This document shows, piece after piece, positions 61,563 to 64,000 of a stretch of 64,000 bases of DNA (positions are counted from its first letter, which is position 1; each line of letters begins with the position of its first letter). The notes under the pieces were generated by a model, which saw only the letters and a program-made list of their open reading frames with translations, was not told the DNA's origin and searched no databases. The stretch spans positions 230,841-294,840 of the forward strand of contig CACZEK010000001.1 in the NCBI GenBank assembly GCA_902780135.1, given 5' to 3'. A program made the translations under genes and the position numbers. This DNA comes from an uncultured bacterium. Lineage in GTDB: Bacteria; Verrucomicrobiota; Lentisphaeria; Victivallales; UBA1829.

Positions 61563-62669
61563 TCAGCGCGAGGTCAGCACAACATAGAACGGCAGTTTCT
61601 CCGAAGCGGGCGCATCCTTCAGCAGGACCTTCGACGGACGCGGCGGAACAGGGTTCGGACGCACGAAAAGCTTCAGCAGCGAACGGGACACACCGCCCGG
61701 CGCGGGCTTGACGGGACGGTCCTTTTCCCACTGCAGCGCCCGCTGGTATTCGGCCTCCGTCGGCAGCGCGAAGGCATACCCGTCCGGCAGGCTTTCCGCG
61801 AAGAAATCGTTCAGGATCGCGCAGAAAGTTTCAGCGTCCGCCGCGGACACGACCGCCGGATCGTCGTCATCCCCGGTCGCGGGAAAGCTCACAGGCAGGA
61901 ACCGTTCGTTGTCGATCGGAAGGCGGCTGATCCAAAACTGTCGCGATGCGTCCGCGCCAGCCGGGACATGTTCCAGGGTGATCAGCAATCCGGTCGGCAG
62001 GATGAAGCCGACAGACTGTCCGGCGGCATCGTCCGGGTTCATTTTGCTGACGGGCATCCCGTCTTTCGGGGGTGCGTCGTCCAAACTGCCTGTGACAAAA
62101 TGCGCCGGCTCTTCCGGCTTCTCCCCATAGATCCAATCGGCAAGTTTCTGTTTCTGCGTCCTGCTGTCAAAATCGTAATACTGCGTTTCGTCGGTCACGA
62201 GCATCTGATTCAAAAAAGCCGTAACACTGTCCACGCAAAAATTGATCTCGCCTTCCCATTGATCGAATATCCAGTAGCGCTCCGGGTCCTTCCGGTCGAT
62301 CATCAGATAGATCCCCCGCTCGGAACCGTCATTGGCAAACATGTACACAACGGCGTCGTCAGGCTCGATATCGAGCTTGACATCGGGAAACGATTCCCGG
62401 TCTTCCCGGATTCCGGCAAGAAGAAATTCGGCAAGTTCTCTGGAATTCTCTTCATTCGGGATATCATTTTCGGAAAGATTCGTCAGATAGAAAAGTTGGA
62501 AAAAGTCGTAACAGTTGAACTCCGCGCCGTTCCATTTCGCAAAGAAACGTTTGAACTCGGACGGGAACCGCAGGCCGAGTTTTTTCTCGGCCGCCGCGAT
62601 CTGTTCGTCCGTAAGCGGCTCCGACGAATGGTCGACCATGACGCATTCCAGCAGTTTTTCCTTGTTCAT
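61563..62669 (-). CDS. SUKH (SMI1/KNR4) domain protein with C-terminal FGE/SUMF1-like segment
   Basis: The first 160 residues match the SUKH fold: LTDEQIAAAEKKLGLRFPSEFKRFFAKWNG, then VYMFANDGSERGIYLMID, the typical Trp/Gly/Asp pattern. SUKH proteins are often immunity proteins against polymorphic toxins. Residues about 215-345 resemble a formylglycine-generating enzyme/sulfatase-modifying domain: FLPVSFPA and then DAETFCAILN and YAFALPTEAEYQRALQW, compare the family's RLPTEAEWEYA. The catalytic Cys pair of FGE is not seen, so it is probably not active. AGGAG precedes the ATG by 7 nt. The gene is somewhat lower in GC than its neighbours. No toxin gene is adjacent. Confidence 0.8.
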   Translation of the reverse strand: MNKEKLLECVMVDHSSEPLTDEQIAAAEKKLGLRFPSEFKRFFAKWNGAEFNCYDFFQLFYLTNLSENDIPNEENSRELAEFLLAGIREDRESFPDVKLDIEPDDAVVYMFANDGSERGIYLMIDRKDPERYWIFDQWEGEINFCVDSVTAFLNQMLVTDETQYYDFDSRTQKQKLADWIYGEKPEEPAHFVTGSLDDAPPKDGMPVSKMNPDDAAGQSVGFILPTGLLITLEHVPAGADASRQFWISRLPIDNERFLPVSFPATGDDDDPAVVSAADAETFCAILNDFFAESLPDGYAFALPTEAEYQRALQWEKDRPVKPAPGGVSRSLLKLFVRPNPVPPRPSKVLLKDAPASEKLPFYVVLTSR

Positions 62670-62711
62670 TTCCGGTCTCCTCGCTCAATATGGGAATAAC
62701 ATGTCATATCA

Positions 62712-62739
62712 ACAATAGCACAGTCTACGCGGATTTCAA
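62712..62739 (-). promoter_or_regulatory. sigma-70 promoter of the SUKH gene
   Basis: On the minus strand, TTGAAA (62734-62739), 16 bp, TATTGT (62712-62717). Confidence 0.55.
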
Positions 62740-63158
62740 GTCTTAAAACGACGTTTATTCTTTTTTTTATGAACAGCTTCTGTATCCTTAGTCAATATTC
62801 GCAAAAAAATATTTGGATCGGGGATGACGCGTTGCGTCCCGCGTTGCTGGGGGCGGCGTTGCCGCCGTGGTGAACTCGCTTGCACGAGTTCGATTATTTA
62901 CATTACAGCGAAACGCGAACACTAAAACTGTTGAACACGCATTGCAAGTAGTTTCAGTTTTGTTTCAGCAACTCTCCGCCGTTCGCGCCTCGCGGTCAAG
63001 TAAAAAGATTGTCGAGCGTGAGCGAGGCTACCGAGGCAACGAAGTTGCCCCAAGCGAAGCGTGGACGCTTTGCGTCCAAAACAGGAAATCTTATTGCAAG
63101 TAGTTTTAGTTTTATTTCAAAAAAAACTACTAACCGCGCCTTGCGGTCAATCTTTTTC
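62740..63158. other. non-coding region with hairpins and a degenerate direct repeat
   Basis: I see no gene here. Short inverted repeats with 3- to 6-nt loops are dense: GGCGGC-GTT-GCCGCC, GAACTCG-CTTGCA-CGAGTTC, GCAAC-GAA-GTTGC, GGACGC-TTT-GCGTCC. A sequence starting TTGCAAGTAGTTT occurs at 62942 and again, diverged, at 63094; both copies run for about 65 bp and end near CGCGGTCAA or TGCGGTCAA. Confidence 0.7.
62942..63155 (+). repeat. degenerate direct repeat pair
   Basis: Copies at about 62942-63008 and 63094-63155 share TTGCAAGTAGTTT, then AGTTTT, TTTCA, and CGCGCC-TGCGGTCAA-like ends, 152 bp apart. Confidence 0.6.
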
Positions 63159-63767
63159 TTATTCGATTCCCCATCTTTTCATGGTCCGGAAGACCAGGAG
63201 CAGTTTGGATTCCGGCGAAAAACACAGGTAGGTATTGGAATAATCCGGGTCGTCCCGGGTGACGAAATACCGGCAGTCCGCGCCCGGCGGCGTCTGCGCG
63301 AGCTCCAGATAGACCTTGTCGATCCTCTCCGTGGAATCGTACACCTGATTCATTGTTTTGTCGTTTTCCAACTCGGGCGACTCCAGCGGAACGAACTTAT
63401 ATTCCGGCGATTCCGCCTGCTCGATGCGGGAAACAACGTCCGCATCCGTCCGCACAAGCACATACGCCGTGCTGCTCCGGAAGAGATTATCGTCTATGGG
63501 CCCGAGTTTATGCACAATCAGATCATACTGATCCCCCGTCACGTATTTGACGAAATCGGGAACGGAATCGAACCTGCGTTCGGGAAGCAATGCAATGAAA
63601 ACAAATAGGGCCACAACAAACAAGCTGACCGCGATGAACGAAATACTGACGATAAAGAAAAACTTGTCGAAGCCGTTGTTCACCACATACTTCTTCGGCG
63701 CGATTGACGAAGTCTGTGAGTTTTTCGCGGCAGTCTCATCTGTCATTTTTTCAAATTGGTTTTCCAT
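63159..63767 (-). CDS. small membrane-anchored hypothetical protein
   Basis: The 202-residue protein has a polar Asn/Thr/Ser-rich N-terminus, one membrane helix at about 37-62 (Phe/Ile/Val rich) and an extracytoplasmic C-terminal domain of 135 residues. No family recognised. The DNA is lower in GC than most of the window. I chose the ATG at 63767; an in-frame TTG at 63776 is possible, and neither has a strong Shine-Dalgarno. A good promoter lies upstream. Confidence 0.7.
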   Translation of the reverse strand: MENQFEKMTDETAAKNSQTSSIAPKKYVVNNGFDKFFFIVSISFIAVSLFVVALFVFIALLPERRFDSVPDFVKYVTGDQYDLIVHKLGPIDDNLFRSSTAYVLVRTDADVVSRIEQAESPEYKFVPLESPELENDKTMNQVYDSTERIDKVYLELAQTPPGADCRYFVTRDDPDYSNTYLCFSPESKLLLVFRTMKRWGIE

Positions 63768-63822
63768 CGTTTTCAAGCTCGTTCGTAGTGTTGCTGATGG
63801 GGGTTCAAGGAATCACAACTTT

Positions 63823-63851
63823 ACTATACCACTTTTTTCTCTAAATAGCAA
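63823..63851 (-). promoter_or_regulatory. sigma-70 promoter of the small membrane protein
   Basis: On the minus strand, TTGCTA (63846-63851), 17 bp, TATAGT (63823-63828) preceded by GTGG, as at the ara promoter. Confidence 0.6.
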
Positions 63852-63870
63852 TAGGGAACGAAAAAAAGTC

Positions 63871-63911
63871 AAAAAAAAGGAGCCTAACGAGTTATACACA
63901 GGTTAAGCTCC
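63871..63911 (-). terminator. rho-independent terminator of the rRNA operon
   Basis: On the minus strand, GGAGC (pairing 63907-63911 with 63879-63883) and a further 4-bp stem across one mismatch, then eight T (63871-63878). Lies just downstream of the 5S gene. Confidence 0.8.
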
Positions 63912-63920
63912 GAAAAGAAA

Positions 63921-64000
63921 TCCGGCATCGAACTACTCTCCCACAGTCAAATATGCAGTACCATCGTCGCTGGGCCCCTTATCGATCGTGTTCGGGATGG
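63921..64000 (-). rRNA. rrf: 5S ribosomal RNA, partial (3' part only)
   Basis: Read on the minus strand, the last 80 bases begin CCATCCCGAACACGATCG and end GTTCGATGCCGGA, matching the conserved 5S loop B/C region (CCGAACNCG) and the 3' helix strand. The 5' part lies beyond base 64000. An rRNA operon therefore enters from the right. Confidence 0.92.

Overview
The window is GC-rich and almost fully coding, from a didermic bacterium: it has lipid A synthesis (lpxB), many lipobox lipoproteins and a secretin. Four Hanks-type Ser/Thr kinases, five FHA domains, a PP2C phosphatase and an ECF sigma factor paired with a kinase point to the PVC superphylum. A Lentisphaerota/Verrucomicrobiota-like anaerobe is my best guess, inferred from gene content and not from a phylogenetic marker. 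The right edge enters a 5S rRNA gene on the minus strand.

Positions 1-7.8 kb (minus strand) hold a heterodimeric ABC exporter pair, cut by the left edge, and an L-arabinose operon (araB-araD-araA) with a clear sigma-70 promoter and a possible 88-codon leader gene. Positions 7.9-11.2 kb (plus) hold an ECF sigma factor translationally coupled to a Ser/Thr kinase with C-terminal helical repeats. Its last 59 codons run antisense into lpxB. Positions 11.0-13.6 kb (minus) hold ffh-lpxB. Positions 13.7-22.3 kb (plus) hold a pseudouridine synthase, a BamE-like lipoprotein, an HPr, the TrkA/TrkH K+ uptake pair, a four-unit 96-bp hairpin repeat array, a CheY-like receiver, a TPR lipoprotein and dnaG. 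Positions 22.3-28.7 kb (minus) hold pgi, a CPA2 antiporter and a copper P-type ATPase. Positions 29.0-31.4 kb (plus) hold a propeller lipoprotein.

The most striking region is 31.4-58.0 kb. A minus-strand operon of about 20 kb or more encodes a Tad/Flp pilus: CpaB, the RcpA secretin, TadA with a fused FHA domain, TadB, TadC, two Flp-type pilins, the TadV prepilin peptidase and three TadE/TadG-like pseudopilins. Mixed into the same transcription unit are two FHA membrane proteins, a PP2C phosphatase and several secreted proteins, including one built of G-D-x-x tetrads. A lipoprotein and a Ser/Thr kinase follow in the same direction. A divergent giant kinase (FHA, kinase, TM, PEGA-like, Sel1) is transcribed from the same intergenic region. 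The arrangement suggests a pilus whose assembly or activity is gated by Thr phosphorylation and FHA reading, similar in logic to the PpkA/PppA/Fha control of type VI secretion. No TadZ or TadD is visible.

Positions 58-64 kb hold a lipoprotein, a zinc-ribbon Ser/Thr kinase, a SUKH domain fused to a formylglycine-enzyme-like domain, a non-coding stretch with repeats and hairpins, a small membrane protein, and the end of an rRNA operon. Promoters are unusually legible: most have TTGA(C/A)(A/T), a 16-17 bp spacer, and TATATT or TATAGT, often preceded by GG.
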